NCBI GenBank assembly: GCA_030144725.1
Contig: JASKMD010000026.1
Span: 15,698,814-15,762,813 of the forward strand
Direction of reading: 5' to 3'
DNA length: 64,000 bases
Source: Haematococcus lacustris
Taxonomy: Eukaryota > Chlorophyta > Chlorophyceae > Chlamydomonadales > Haematococcaceae
In this document: piece by piece, positions 45,664 through 57,439 of the stretch
Layout of the letters: each line of letters starts with the position of its first letter
Numbering within the stretch: the first letter of the stretch is position 1
Made by a program: the position numbers and the translations under genes
Notes under the pieces: model-generated
Database searches by the model: none
Seen by the model: the letters and a program-made list of their open reading frames with translations, nothing else
What the model was told of the DNA's origin: nothing

Positions 45664-46060
45664 GCAGCCCCGGCACACACGCACACGCACTCGCACACAT
45701 GCGCACGCGCACACACACGCAGCCTCGCCACACACGCGCACACACTCATACACATGCGCACGCGCACACACACGCCGTACACACACACCACGCACACGCT
45801 TGCTGCCAACTCTCCACCACGCACGGAGCTGGCACCACGCACACGCACACACACACAACCCGCCACGCACTCACACACGCACACGCAGCCCCCTCACACA
45901 CGCACACGCACTCACACACATGCGCACGCGCACACACACACCGCACACACACCGCACACACCAAGCACACACCAAGCACACACACACATGCACACACACA
46001 CACGCACACACCAAGCACACACGCGCACGCGCACGCACACGCACACGCACACCAAACATA
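45664..46060. repeat. CACACG/CACA microsatellite region
   Basis: About 400 bases of CA dinucleotides with frequent CG (ACACGCACACGC). Long open frames on both strands here (Thr-His and Val-Cys rich) are artefacts of the repeat. Confidence 0.9.
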
Positions 46061-46776
46061 CAACTCTTACCGCCACATGAAGGCTAGAGGCAAAGCAAGA
46101 AAAGGCAAGCTAAGGCAAGCATGGCAACTATTCCCAGGCTATGCAAGCTAGCAGTCCCTAGGCTGTGCATATAGCTGACTCCGCTAAAAAGCCGGGTCAG
46201 ACCGTAACAGCGTGAACAGTCCTGCGCACACGCACAGTACAGATGTACACCGTTCGTCTTCCGACAAACCAGCTCCGAAGCACATCACCTGCCCGTCAAC
46301 TAGCTGCAGCTAGGCATGCCTGGCCCGCATGCCTGGCCCGCTGCAAATTGTGGAGCAGCGGGCGACGCGACTACGAGCACTGCTACTGTACGAGCTACTG
46401 TAGAAAGACTAAAACACTACTAGAGCTAAAGCAACTAGCTCACCTGCAGCTCCGGCTGAACCATCGGCTGATTTTTCGGCTGGGCTGGAGATAAGTGCGG
46501 CTGCAAATGTAGAACAATGCATGTTAAGCAACGCGAATAGCAAAGCAGCCGCTGATGTACGGTTGGCTTACCAGCCCGAAGAGCGCCAAGCGCTGTGTTG
46601 AACCACTATTCGGCCACTCCAGCGGCTCTTCTATGCCGCCAACACAAGTCGGCAAGAGAGGCCAGGCTTCTGCGGCAAATCTGCGCCTCACTTTTGAAAT
46701 GTGAGATTTGAGCGGGGTGGAAAACGACCAAACTAGCGGCAACGAACGTTAAAACGCGCGTAACACCCAACTACAT

Positions 46777-46978
46777 TAGATAGTTGGCAAACATGTGCGT
46801 GTTAAGCGCGCCTAAAGACGCTCGGCCTCGGTCCTCGCGCGTAACAGCCCTCGACCTCAACCATCGGCCGCGTCGCTACGCTCCGCGGCCTCTGGCTTCG
46901 GTTTCGGGCTGTTACGCGCTTGGACCTCGGCCTCGCGTCTTTAGGCGGGCTTAACACTCCATGTTTGCCAACTATCTA
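46777..46978. repeat. Hairpin module U2, 202-bp palindrome
   Basis: The outer arms TAGATAGTTGGCAAACATG (46777-46795) and its exact complement (46960-46978) enclose a second paired region centred on GGCCGCG, TCGCTACGCTC, CGCGGCC. The same architecture as U1 and U3, with a different outer arm. Confidence 0.9.
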
Positions 46979-47182
46979 CTACGTAATTGAGTTTTACTCG
47001 GTTGTAATCGTTAATAGACCTCGTTTTAAGAATCGTTAACTGCAGCGACCTGGTGTATTAACAAAAAGTGCTCCCAACGAACACGTAACAGCCGGCCAAC
47101 ACCATCGCAGGTGACAAGAAGCATCACATTGCGCGGCTTCGCCGCGCCAACAGAGCTTCGCCTACGTAAAACTCAATTACAC

Positions 47183-47383
47183 TAGATAATGGAGTCGCCA
47201 GGGCCGTTTTAAGTGGTTGAAAAAGGCTCGGTCTCGGCGCTGGAGCGTAACAGCTCTCGACCTCAGCCAGCAGCCGCGTCGCTACGCTCTGCGGCTGCTG
47301 GCTTCGGTCTCGAGCTGTTACGCTCCAGCGCCTCGACCTCGCCTTTTACAACCACTTAAAACGACCCGCGACACCATTATCTA
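47183..47383. repeat. Hairpin module U3, 201-bp palindrome
   Basis: The outer arms TAGATAATGG and CCATTATCTA, with GGAGCGTAACAGCTC pairing to GAGCTGTTACGCTCC inside, form a stem of about 90 bases with small mismatches. It is flanked by GTAAAACTC-type sequence in inverted orientation. Confidence 0.9.
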
Positions 47384-47402
47384 CTACGTAAAACTCCATT
47401 AC

Positions 47403-49344
47403 AAGAGGTAAGCTATGCACGTGCCCCTGCCCTCCTAGCTCATGTGCATCCCCTCAGCCTTGATTAGCATGTATTGGTACTCCTCCATGTGTTGTTTGTA
47501 TAGAATAACCGCCCTGGGTGCAACGACTGCTGCGGCTGCCCTGACTCAGCCTCACCATGCGTCTCAGGCCCACTGCATGCCCCCTTGCACACAACAATAA
47601 TGTGCCGCAACCAGACAAGCAGCCGGCCTTGCTCCATATGCAGCAGAGCTTGCTGCTCAATGCACCTATCCCTGTCACTCAGCAATTGGTGCAGCTCCCG
47701 CCCATAGTGCCTGGTAGAGTGCTGCCTCATTGAGAATCTGACCGGCTGTCCTGAGCTTTGCCTTAATGGCGTTGCTTGCTTTGCGCGAGTCCTTGTTGCT
47801 CTGGCCTCTCACTCATGCACATCATTGAACTCATGAACTCATGCACATCATTGGTGAGCTGCTCCACCTAGGTACGGTACCTACACAACACGGCACTGAA
47901 CCACCTGTGTCACAGCACACCTTGAACACTCTGAATACCCAGCCCCCTTGCCATGCCACACACACCTGATTTTTGACTAGGAGCACCAAGCCTCGTGCAA
48001 TGAGAGGGCGCTAACCCTCAGCACACATGGTGCTTCTCCTTCTCAAGGGCATGCACGCCTTGAGCTCCATGCACTTGAGCTTGGCAGCTGCCATGCGCTG
48101 CTCATGGGGCCCACGTAACCCCCTCATCTGAAGCTGAGCCATGTCTGCTGACAGGTAGATGGAGGGCAGCCGCATACCGGCTGTTATTCTTCAACTGGCA
48201 GGCCATGTTGTGGGAAGCCATGAGGCGGACACGCTCAGTGTTGATGCCCAGCACGGCAGCATATCGTGCCCAGGTGACCTGACACACGCACACATGACAG
48301 CATGGCAGCATACACACACACATGCATGGCAGCATACACACACACTCTGCCCTCTTGTGCCTGGCTACACCAACATGAGCCTGGCATGGCGCACAACACA
48401 CCTGGAAATGGCAGGCAAAGCCAATATAAAGATGCAACATGTGCAGCACACCGCAGCACTGACGCAACAGCAGCGCCACGGCCAGGAGGTAGTACACAAA
48501 CTGCTTCGCTGTGTGCATATTGCAGCACACTGAGCCAACCACAACACGCACTGCACAGGGCTGGCCGGCTGTTATGTTGCTGGCCTCAGGCTGGAACAGG
48601 ACTCACTGTCCACGCCTGCCGCTCTTGCTGCTGCTACCGCTGCGTCTGCTCCGGCTCCTGTTGCCTGTGTTGTAGCTCTGGCCGCTGCAAATGCACCTGC
48701 CAGGTCGAGCTGCCCACTGCCATGCAGCTGTTGCACTGCGCCCTCCAGCCCTGAACGATCCAGGTAGGTATCTGTGTGCTGCTCTAGGTCACGGGTGGCC
48801 ACACCGGCATAGCTGCTGGGCTTGTTGAAAGCATCACCAGCAACACAATGCACATAGCCATCTTGTGGTACACCTGCAGCAATGAACAAACACATACACA
48901 CACACTCACACACACAGCGCCTTGTATTGATGATGATGTTGATGATGGTGACGATGATGGAAATGCTGACACACAACGTTTGTGCCTAGCAGCAGATGCA
49001 TGCAACCTTTTTACCTAGGAAGAGCGCACATATGGGACTGTCACTGGATGTTGGACCTGTAGGTCAATGGCCCGCAGGTAATCAAAGAATGCCTGGCTGA
49101 AGCTGTCTGTTCTAATCTGCTGAGATGGGTACAGTGCCGATAGTGAGCGGCATTGAGCGCCTCCAGGAAGGCTGCACACACAAGCACACACGGTGACACG
49201 CATGGGTGGCGCATGGCGCAGTCTGCAGTGCAGCTGACTAGCGATGGCTGACCTTCCATGGAGACACCACACCCTTGCATCCGGGCATAGGAGCGCTCCC
49301 TGCGCTCCTGCCAAGGCAGGAAAGCTGCTGGCCGCAGGTGTTTC
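47403..49344 (-). mobile_element. T1 DNA transposon, copy D, inner part
   Basis: Inverted and nearly identical to copies A and B (A coordinates about 28528 to 26590). It is cut on the left by hairpin module U3. On the right it is interrupted at 49344 by a copia element and resumes at 58951. Confidence 0.85.
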
Positions 49345-49573
49345 TGTTAGAAAGCTTGCCCTCCCGGTGCAGTTGATTTAGAGCACCGGGATAGTGTACG
49401 AGTGTGACTGCTTGATATATGGCAGTTGCCAGGCAGAGTACGGCACCCTGAACTGGTGTCGTCGTCTGCCCGTGCAATCTTAACAGGTAGGCGCTTGCTA
49501 TGCGCCAGCCTGTTATGGCAGATCTGTGTAAAACCCTGAACTGGTGTCGTCGTCTGCCCGTGCAATCTTAACA
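49345..49573 (+). repeat. 5' LTR of the copia element
   Basis: 229 bases, TG...CA. It contains an internal tandem-like duplication, CCCTGAACTGGTGTCGTCGT, ending in the LTR terminus. It lacks a 31-base segment present in the 3' LTR. Confidence 0.92.
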
Positions 49574-49587
49574 GGTTATGGGCCCAC
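49574..49587 (+). promoter_or_regulatory. Primer binding site, initiator-tRNA-Met half-molecule type
   Basis: GGTTATGGGCCCAC directly follows the LTR. It is complementary to the anticodon stem-loop of eukaryotic initiator tRNA-Met (GUGGGCCCAUAACC), not to a tRNA 3' end. This is the arrangement known from Drosophila copia, where an internal tRNA fragment primes. Confidence 0.8.
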
Positions 49588-49660
49588 GCGCTGACGCGTG
49601 TTAAGACGCCAGTAAGTTGCTGGCTAGGGTTCGTGTGGTTGACAGCCGAGTCGACCAGCG

Positions 49661-50407
49661 ATGGCAACTAATCCTTTGATCTCTGGCAATCAAGCCACCA
49701 TTCTCGACGACGACAACTGGCCGATCTGGAGCATTCGTACAGAAGGCCTGCTAGTCGAAGCAGGCCTCTGGTCCGTCGTCGCCGACGGCGTCACCCCCTT
49801 ACCCACTGCGCCACCAGCCAACGCCACCCAGCAAGAGCAGGCAGTGTACACTGCTGAGCTCGCTCGCTCTCGCGCAGAAGCAGCGCAGGATCGCAAAGCC
49901 AAAGCCTTTATCCAGCGACACGTCTCTAACCTCCACATCTTTACCGTCAAGTCAGCAGACTCAGCAGAAGACGCCTGGCAAACCCTCGCAGCTCAGTTTA
50001 CCCAATCGTCAGTCGCGCGTCAGTCGCAGCTGCAGCACCAACTCAGCCTCCTACGCATGGAACCCGGCGAGTCAGTAGCGCGCTTCTATGCGCGCCTTCA
50101 GCACCTCCTGACGCAGCTCGAAGCCTGCGACTGTGAAACCTCTGAATCCACAGTGGTATTGGCCATCCTGGCTGCTCTGCCACCTGAGTATGAGGGCGTT
50201 GTGGAGAGAATGCGCTATGATCAGACAAGCGGAGACCTGACGGTCGAGCGCATCAAGCGAGTCCTGCTGCAGAAGGAAGCAGACATCCTCAGCAAGCAGA
50301 TGCAGCAGCAACTCAGCACCTCCTCTTTTACCCTCTGGTCCTACTCCTCCCCTTCTGATACCAGGGGCTGGGAGTTCAGGCGGACAGGGGGGCAGGGGCA
50401 GGGGTAG
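49661..50407 (+). pseudogene. copia Gag
   Basis: The open frame of 248 residues starts MATNPLISGNQATILDDDNW, typical of UBN2/DUF4219-type copia Gag. It includes WSIRTEGLLVEAGLW, a central helical part (AEDAWQTLAAQF, then LLRMEPGESVARFYARLQHL) and ILAALPPEYEGVVERMRY. The last 30 residues are out of the expected frame. The CCHC zinc knuckle CNYCAKPGHIMSEC is at 50496-50537 in another frame. The Gag body is well preserved but its fusion to Pol is broken by a frameshift near 50340. Confidence 0.9.
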
Positions 50408-50777
50408 GTCTTTCCAACCCTCCCGTGAGCAGCAGTCCAGGGCACAGTCTCCTGACAGGTCCACCAGGGAGGCTAGCTCTCATGCTCACCTGACCTGCAA
50501 CTACTGTGCCAAGCCAGGTCACATCATGTCTGAGTGCTTCATCTTTGACAGGGATCAGCGCAGCCGCATGAAGACTCTGTTCAGCAACCCTGCAAGGCCC
50601 AGCAGCCCTGGCAGATAGTCCAGCCCAGGCAGAAGCTCCAGCCCCGCCAGACCATCCAGCCCCAGCAGAGGCAGAACTCAGACCCCTGGCAGAGCAGCAG
50701 CTCAGAGCCCAAGCAGGGGTGCCTCCCTGTTCACTGCCACTGCTGCTGATGATGATGACGATGATGATGATGCCCTC

Positions 50778-52245
50778 TTGCAGATGGTGCAGCCCAGACT
50801 GACCTTCAACAGCGATCTGGCTGTTGGAGCAGGCAGTGTGTTCCTCAGCACCAAGCGTGGCTCCTGGTTCCTCAGCCATGCCTTGTATGTGCCTGACAGC
50901 AAGGAAAACTTCATCTCAGTGTCAGCAGCAACAGATGATGGCAGCAGCTTCCTATTCCGTGGTGATCTATGCCAGATCAGCAGCAACCGCTTTGGCAGCA
51001 TGCTCAGGGTCAACGCTCACAAGATCAGGAACTCTTACATCCTGGCTGCTGTTCCCATGCCAGATGGTCCTGATACCGACTCTGAGCCAGAGAAGCTGTA
51101 CCACATCCAGGACTCACCGCCACAGCCAGACACCAGGATCCGGCTGGAGCCTCTGACCAACGCTGCCGCACCCTCTGCCTACAGCTCCACATCCAACTCC
51201 CCTCAGGTGTGGCACCAACGCCTGTGCCATGCTTCCTATACTGCTCTCTCACGCATGCAATCTGATGGCATGGTGTCAGGTGTCCCAGTTACAGCAGCAC
51301 AGTTCCGAGCAGCTGCCTCTGATCCAGCCGTGTGTGTTGGATGTGTCAAGGGCAAGCAGCACAAGAATGTGGCCTTTGCAGGACCACCCCCCAATGCAGC
51401 CCCAGTAACAGCGCCCCTAGGGCTGATCCACATGGATGTCTGTGGCCCCATGCATGCCAAGGCCAGAGATGGCAGCCTCTATGTGGCAACCTTTCTTGAC
51501 GAGCACACCAAGCTGTCTGTGTGTGTGCCCATCAGCAGCAAGTCGCAGGTCCCAGACGTAGTCAGAACTGTGATTGAGCAGCTGGAGACTCAGTCTGGCT
51601 TCCGCTGCAAAGCCATCCGCACAGACAATGGGACAGAGTATGTCAACAGCCGCATGTTGGAGTACTGCAGCAGCAAAGGCATAGTACATCAGCACTCAGC
51701 GCCATACAGCCCGCAGCAAAATGGTGCAGCAGAGCGCCTAAACAGGACTATCTTTGAGAAGGCACGCAGCATCCTCCACGCTGCTGATATCTCTCTCAGC
51801 TTCTGGGCTCATGCAGTCAAGTATGCCAACTATATCAGATGCCTCCTGCCTGTGTCAGGTCAGCCACTCACACCCTGGGAAGCCTTCTATGGTGTCAAGC
51901 CTGACCTGTCAGGACTCAGGGTGTTTGGGTGCAGGGTATGGCTCCATGTGCCTGACCAGAAGCGCAGCAAGCTACAGCCCAAGTCAGTCAAAGGCCTATT
52001 CATTGGCTACCAGCCTGGCTCCAAGGCCTACTTAGTCCAGGTTGATGGCAGAGAGACCTGCAGCAAAGACATAGTGTTTGATGAGCTGTCTGTACTGCAG
52101 CCTGAACGCTCGCAAAACCAGCCAGCCCAACCTGTGCTTCTGCTACCCCTCCCACCCAGCCCTATCAACCCCTCTGAACCAGAAGCCCCTGCTGAGGGGG
52201 GCAACAGTCTGCGACAGACCAGCAGCAGTGGCTCTGACGACAGTG

Positions 52246-52279
<34 letters not shown>

Positions 52280-52898
52280 GCCAGGCAGCAGTGCACAACA
52301 ACCACAGTCCAGACCCTTGGAGAGAATTGAGGCACAACAAGATAGCAGCAGACCCGACTCTCCACTCAGCGAGCCAGAGCAAGTCAGCCTTACCACCAGA
52401 TATGAGCCAGGCTCCCACATGTGGCAGCAACAGCAACTAGAGCTCATTGGCAGACTACCCAGACCTGGAATAGGCAGGTTTAGCCTTCGACCCATGCCTT
52501 TGGCCAGGGCGACAGTGGGAGCACAGCCAGTCATACCAACTGCAGCACCTGCAGCAGCACCCGCAGCGCAATCAGCAGCAGAACCTGCAGCATTAGCTGC
52601 AGCACCAACAACAGCGAGACAAGCAGCTGCAGCAGCTGCAGCACCAGCAGCAGTCAGAGCAGCACAGACAGCAACAAGACCGGCAGCACCAGCAGCAGCA
52701 GCAGCCAGACCAGGCCTGGCGCAGCCTGCTCTTCGTGTTTCTCTGATCCCTGCAGCAGCAGCAGCAAGACCGACAGCTCCAGCAGTACGCCCCTCTGCGC
52801 CCATGCCTGCTGCACCCATCCCACGATCTGCCTCACCTGAAGCACCTGCTGCACCCGTGCCACGGCGCAACCCATCCAGAGAGAGGCACCTGCCCTGA
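50778..52898 (+). pseudogene. copia integrase region of Pol
   Basis: An open frame of 706 residues. It starts with the end of a protease-like region (ALYVPDSKENFISVSA); the preceding DSGAS-type active site is not found. The integrase zinc finger is H146/H151 with C186/C189, and the catalytic triad is D220 (HMDVCGP), D283 (RTDNGTEY) and E319 (AAERLNR), with the D,D-35-E spacing intact. The GKGKQ/GPLE-like chromodomain is absent, as usual for copia. The C-terminal third is Ser/Ala/Pro-rich linker. It ends at a TGA just before the RT, caused by a frameshift. Confidence 0.9.
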
Positions 52899-52921
52899 GA
52901 AGCTCAGGGACTCTCACTTGT

Positions 52922-53899
52922 TTGCCACGAATGTGTCAGACTCTCCTGTCAATGACACACCCACTGTGGCGGAGGCCTCTGGCCAGCCCTCAGGCAGACA
53001 TGTGGATTGAGGCCATGAATGCTGAGCTGGCCTCCCTGCACTCAAACCAAACATGGTCACTTGAAGAGCGCCCTGCAAATGCACGTGTCCTGCCTACAAA
53101 ATGGGTACTTAAAGTGAAGCGTGATGCCGCAGGGAATGTCGAGCGGTACAAGGCCAGGCTAGTGGCTAAGGGGTACTTTCAACAATCAGGTGTGGATGTA
53201 GGAGATGTATATGCTCCGGTCAGCAAGCACACCACACTGAGGGCCCTGCTGGCTAAGGCAGCATCAGAGAACATGGAAGTGCACCAGCTGGACTTTGAGA
53301 CAGCTTTTCTGAATGGAGTGCTTGAAGAGCATGAGGTCATCTATGTCCAGCAGCCAGAGGGTTTCAGGGAGGGCAGCAGTAACACTGTTTGTCGCCTGCA
53401 TAAAGCCCTGTATGGTCTGAGGCAGGCACCCAGGGCTTGGCATGCTAGGCTTTGCGAGGAGCTTCTGGCCATGAACTTCAAGTCATCTGAAGCTGATCCT
53501 GCCTTGTTTACTTTGCACCTACCATCAGGCACAGTCTACCTGCTGGTCTACGTGGATGATTGCCTCCTGTGCACACAGCAGGGGGACACCACAGGCCTGG
53601 CCCATGTCAAGCAGAAGCTCTCCTCAGTGTTCAAACTGAAGGACCTGGGAGAGGCAAGGTGTTTTCTGGGCATGCAGCTTGTCAGGGACAGAGCTGAGGG
53701 CACAATCCTGATCAGCCAGCAAAAGCTCATCCATGAGCTGGTCACAACGCACAGCATGTCTAATGCACACAGCAAGACTCTACCCATGGCTTCAGCAGTC
53801 AAGCTAGTCAGGGAAGGGGAAGCACTGGACACATCTGTGCATCACTACAGTGCCTCTGGTAGGAAGCCTTCTTTACCTGTCATGCTGCACACGGCCTGA
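52922..53899 (+). pseudogene. copia reverse transcriptase
   Basis: The RVT_2-type reverse transcriptase includes LPTKWVLKVKRDAAGNVERY, ARLVAKGYFQQSGVD, the first catalytic Asp in HQLDFETAFLNG (D124), ALYGLRQAPRAW, and the YVDD box at residues 210-213. The true reading enters from upstream (KLRDSHLFATN) through frameshifts near 52896 and 52975, so the ATG is not the start. Another frameshift near 53857 separates it from RNase H. Confidence 0.93.
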
Positions 53900-54292
53900 C
53901 ATAGCTTTCTCTGTGGGTGCCCTGGCCAGGCACATGTCTGCCCCCACCAAGCAGCACTGGGCTGCTGCCTGCACTGTCCTGTGTTACCTCAAGGGGACCT
54001 CTGAGCAAGGACTTCTTTTTGGTGGAGTCACAGGCCTGCAGGGATTCACTGATGCAGACTATGCCGGTGACAAGGACACAGCCAGGAGCACAACAGGCTA
54101 CCTCTTCACCTTGAATGGTGGTGCAATCAGCTGGTCCAGCAGACTACAGCCAACTGTGGCAATGTCTACAGCTGAAGCTGAGTACATGGCAGCCTCCAGT
54201 GCAACCAAGGAAGCCTTGTGGCTGCGAAAGCTAATGAGAGACTTGCAGCTGGAGGCAAGGTGTGTGCAGATGAGCTGTGACAACCAAGCAGC
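53850..54292 (+). pseudogene. copia RNase H, 5' part
   Basis: LVGSLLYLSCCTRPDIAFSVG leads into RNase H. Acidic residues are seen in FTDADYAGD, STAEAEYMA and CDNQAA. Coding is interrupted after CDNQA by element 3; the last residues before the stop at 54308 belong to the insert. Confidence 0.9.
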
Positions 54293-54607
54293 CACTCGTG
54301 CAAATTAGCGGCTGGCTGGCTGGTAAAACTTGAGAGTAAAGGTCTGAAAACTTGGTATGTAGGTTGCTGTGATCTTAGGGAGGACAAGACTCTCTTGGGC
54401 CAAAGTGTAATTCTCAGTCGTTGGGGAGTTGTTGGACCAGGTGTAGGGCTGTGACCCTGAATTTGGCTAAGGGAGTTGGCACCGTGTGACCAAAGTGACT
54501 TTTCATGCAATGTGAGTATGAGCGATTGTAAAGGGTGGTTACAGCTGCCCAACCTAGTAGGTGGCATGCAAAAAGTCCCAGCCAGTGATGAGCTATGGCC
54601 CGTGTCC

Positions 54608-54935
54608 TAGGACCCTGCACCGGGTCCTAGCGTCATCATGGTCGTAGGACCCTGCACAGGGTCCTAGCGACCCTGTGCAGGGTCCTGCTGACCCTGATTT
54701 TGGCCAAGGGAGTTGGCACCGTGTGACCAAAGTGACTTTTCATGCAATGTGAGTATGAGCGATTGTAAAGGGTGGTTACAGCTGCCCAACCTAGTAGGTG
54801 GCATGCAAAAAGTCCCAGCCAGTGATGAGCTATGGCCCGTGTCCTAGGACCCTGCACCGGGTCCTAGCGTCATCATGGTCGTAGGACCCTGCACAGGGTC
54901 CTAGCGACCCTGTGCAGGGTCCTGCTGACCCTGAT
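54608..54935. repeat. GGACCCTGCACMGGGTCC units within a duplicated arm segment
   Basis: Two tandem copies of a 222-base block each hold about four GGACCCTG/CAGGGTCC hairpins. Confidence 0.85.
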
Positions 54936-55920
54936 GTTGGCCAAGGGATTTGGCACCGAGTGACCAAGGCGACCTTTCATGGAATGTGAGCATGGTCGAT
55001 TTTAAACACTGTAGGTGGTTACAGCTGCCCAACTTAGTAGGTGGCATGCTAAATGTCTTAACCTAAGGTTACAAAATAATCCGTCTGCATGGAGGCTGCA
55101 TGAAGGTCGCAGAGAAATTGCGAAAGAGGCAAAGGAATTGCAAGGGAGTTCAGACTGCCCCGCCACGCTGGCATGGTGCATAATGGCAGCCAGGAGCAGC
55201 CAGGAGCAGCGAACAGCAATTCGTCGCCACGAGCTAGACAGCCATTTCTAGCCAGGAGCCTTAGAGCATTCGCGACCAGCCATAGCGTTCGGGTCAGGCG
55301 ATAGGGTCAAGAGGCAGCGATAGAAAAGTCCAGGAGGTGCAGCAATGCAGCGACGCAGCGATGCAGCAAAATGAGTGCAGGAGGTGTAGCTAGGAGGCGC
55401 AACCAGGACCGTAGCCTGGAGCGAGCGTAGCCTGGAGCCTTTGTGACGGAGCGGAGGAGTGGACAGGGGGAGTGGAGGAGGAGTGGAGGAGCCCGGATAG
55501 GCGGTCGGGAGCAGTGAAGAAGACTAAGCTAGGCGCAGAAGACGAAGAAGGAGAAGACGAGGCTGGGCGCAGAAGCCAGGAGCCAAATGCATGAACTTAG
55601 AGCAGCTAGGAAGCGCACCCCATGGTGCTACCAGCAATGAGCGAGCAGAAGCGGAGCGTGAGTGGCATCCTCCCCTCCCATTCTCCCCTAAGTAGCAAAT
55701 GGTGAGTGGTTTATCTTGCAGTTATGCGGCTCCAGATTCCTTGCCTGACCACTTGCATACCACTTATTTGCTGCAGGTTCAAGGGTCCCAACCTCCCCTT
55801 CCTTACACGCCCCACTTCCCCACCCCCGTGCTCCCGCACCATACGGCACTACTACCTTGCAGCCTGGAGCAATCTACTACCTTGCACCCTCCCTCTGACC
55901 ACCGTCTCTGACCCTCCTGA

Positions 55921-56442
55921 CCTCCCCTCCCCTCCCCTCCCCTCCCCTCCCCTCCCCTCCCCTCCCCTCCCCTCCCCTCCCCTCCCCTCCCCTCCCCTCC
56001 CCTCCCCTCCCCTCCCCTCCCCTCCCCTCCCCTCCCCTCCCCTCCCCTCCCCTCCCCTCCCCTCCCCTCCCCTCCCCTCCCCTCCCCTCCCCTCCCCTCC
56101 CCTCCCCTCCCCTCCCCTCCCCTCCCCTCCCCTCCCCTCCCCTCCCCTCCCCTCCCCTCCCCTCCCCTCCCCTCCCCTCCCCTCCCCTCCCCTCCCCTCC
56201 CCTCCCCTCCCCTCCCCTCCCCTCCCCTCCCCTCCCCTCCCCTCCCCTCCCCTCCCCTCCCCGCCCCGCCCCGCCCCGCCCCGCCCCGCCCCGCCCCGCC
56301 CCGCCCCGCCCCGCCCCGCCCCGCCCCGCCCCGCCCCGCCCCGCCCCGCCCAGCCCAGCCCAGCCCAGCCCAGCCCAGCCCAGCCCAGCCCAGCCCAGCC
56401 CAGCCCAGCCCAGCCCAGCCCAGCCCAGCCCAGCCCAGCCCA
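55921..56442. repeat. (CCCCT)n, then (CCCCG)n, then (CCCAG)n
   Basis: 68 units of CCTCC phase to 56260, 18 units of CCGCC phase to 56350, then about 18 units of CAGCC phase to 56442, almost without impurity. Each block differs from the next by one substitution per unit. More CCCAG units follow at 56500-56548. Confidence 0.95.
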
Positions 56443-57439
56443 GTCCGTTGTCCCAGCCCCGCCCCGCCCCGCCCCGCCCAGCCCAACCCAGTCCGTTGTC
56501 CCAGCCCAGCCCAGCCCAGCCCAGCCCAGCCCAGCCCAGCCCAGCCCAGCCTCCTTCATCACCCTACCACAAGAAGCAGGTGCATGGAGCGCAGGAGGAG
56601 CCAGGAACGGCAGCCATGGAGGCGATGCCAAGAAGGTATGGAAGAGGCGCTAGCAAACTGTGAGTGGCCAGCCCTTGCACATGAGTGGTCCGCTGCCCAG
56701 CCTAACCGCAACGATGCCCCTTGTTTACTGCAGGTCCCACGGTCTGCCCTCCCCCTTTCCCCCCTTCCTCCTTCCCCCTTCCCCCTTCCCCCTTCCCCCT
56801 TCCCTACCCTGTCCCACCACCTTCAAGTCTGCCTCCCCACCTACCTCCCCCCTTTCCCACCCCCGCCCCACGACACACGCTGCAGCCCTCTCCCTACCCT
56901 ACCCTTGGCGTAGCAGCCCTCTCCTTACCCTACCCTTGGCGTAGCAACCTGGAGCGGGCAACATGGAGCGGGCAGTTTGGAGTAGCAGCCCACCCAGCCC
57001 ACCCTGGCCACACACCACAATGACCCGTCCCATCCCTCTCACAAGGGATAGCTGAGCACTTGGTTGGTCGTCAGCCCGTGCTTGTTGTGCGACATGGCAT
57101 AGGAATGGTAGGTGAGAGTCAATGGTAGTGTGGTGGGTGAATGATAGCGGGAGCACCTAAGAGGAGGTTCTTGCGATGTTGTGTTGTCACGATGGTGAGG
57201 TGTGGTGTGGTGTGCGTGATGGTGTGGGTGATGGTGATGATGGTGGTGGTGTGTGGTGTCACCTTCTTGTTGTCGTGTCGTTGCTACCTTGTCACATCGT
57301 AGGGGGGTGTTGCGGCCATTGGGTGCATCAATGCATGTGCTTAGCATTTCCATATAGAGGTGTTGTGGAGTGATGGTGCTTCGAGACATGTGCTCGCAAG
57401 TCCCGTAGCGAGGTGTTGCGGGATGTATGGGTGTCAATA

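Larger units (their letters stand above)
43734..47402. mobile_element. 3.7-kb element bounded by large hairpin modules
   Basis: The left (43734-43925) and right (47160-47402) margins are inverted copies of one another, each containing a hairpin of about 200 bases. A third hairpin lies at 46777-46978. The interior includes Lys/Gln-rich and CA-rich sequence without a recognisable transposase. It lies between T1 copies B and D, which are in the same orientation. No clear target duplication is seen because both neighbours are truncated at the junctions. Confidence 0.55.

Noticed and set aside
45564..46151. Thr-His or Val-Cys rich open frames
   Set aside because: Translation of a CA/CG microsatellite.
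55706..56653. Pro/Leu/Ser-rich 315-residue open frame
   Set aside because: Stop-free reading of CCCCT, CCCCG and CCCAG pentamers.
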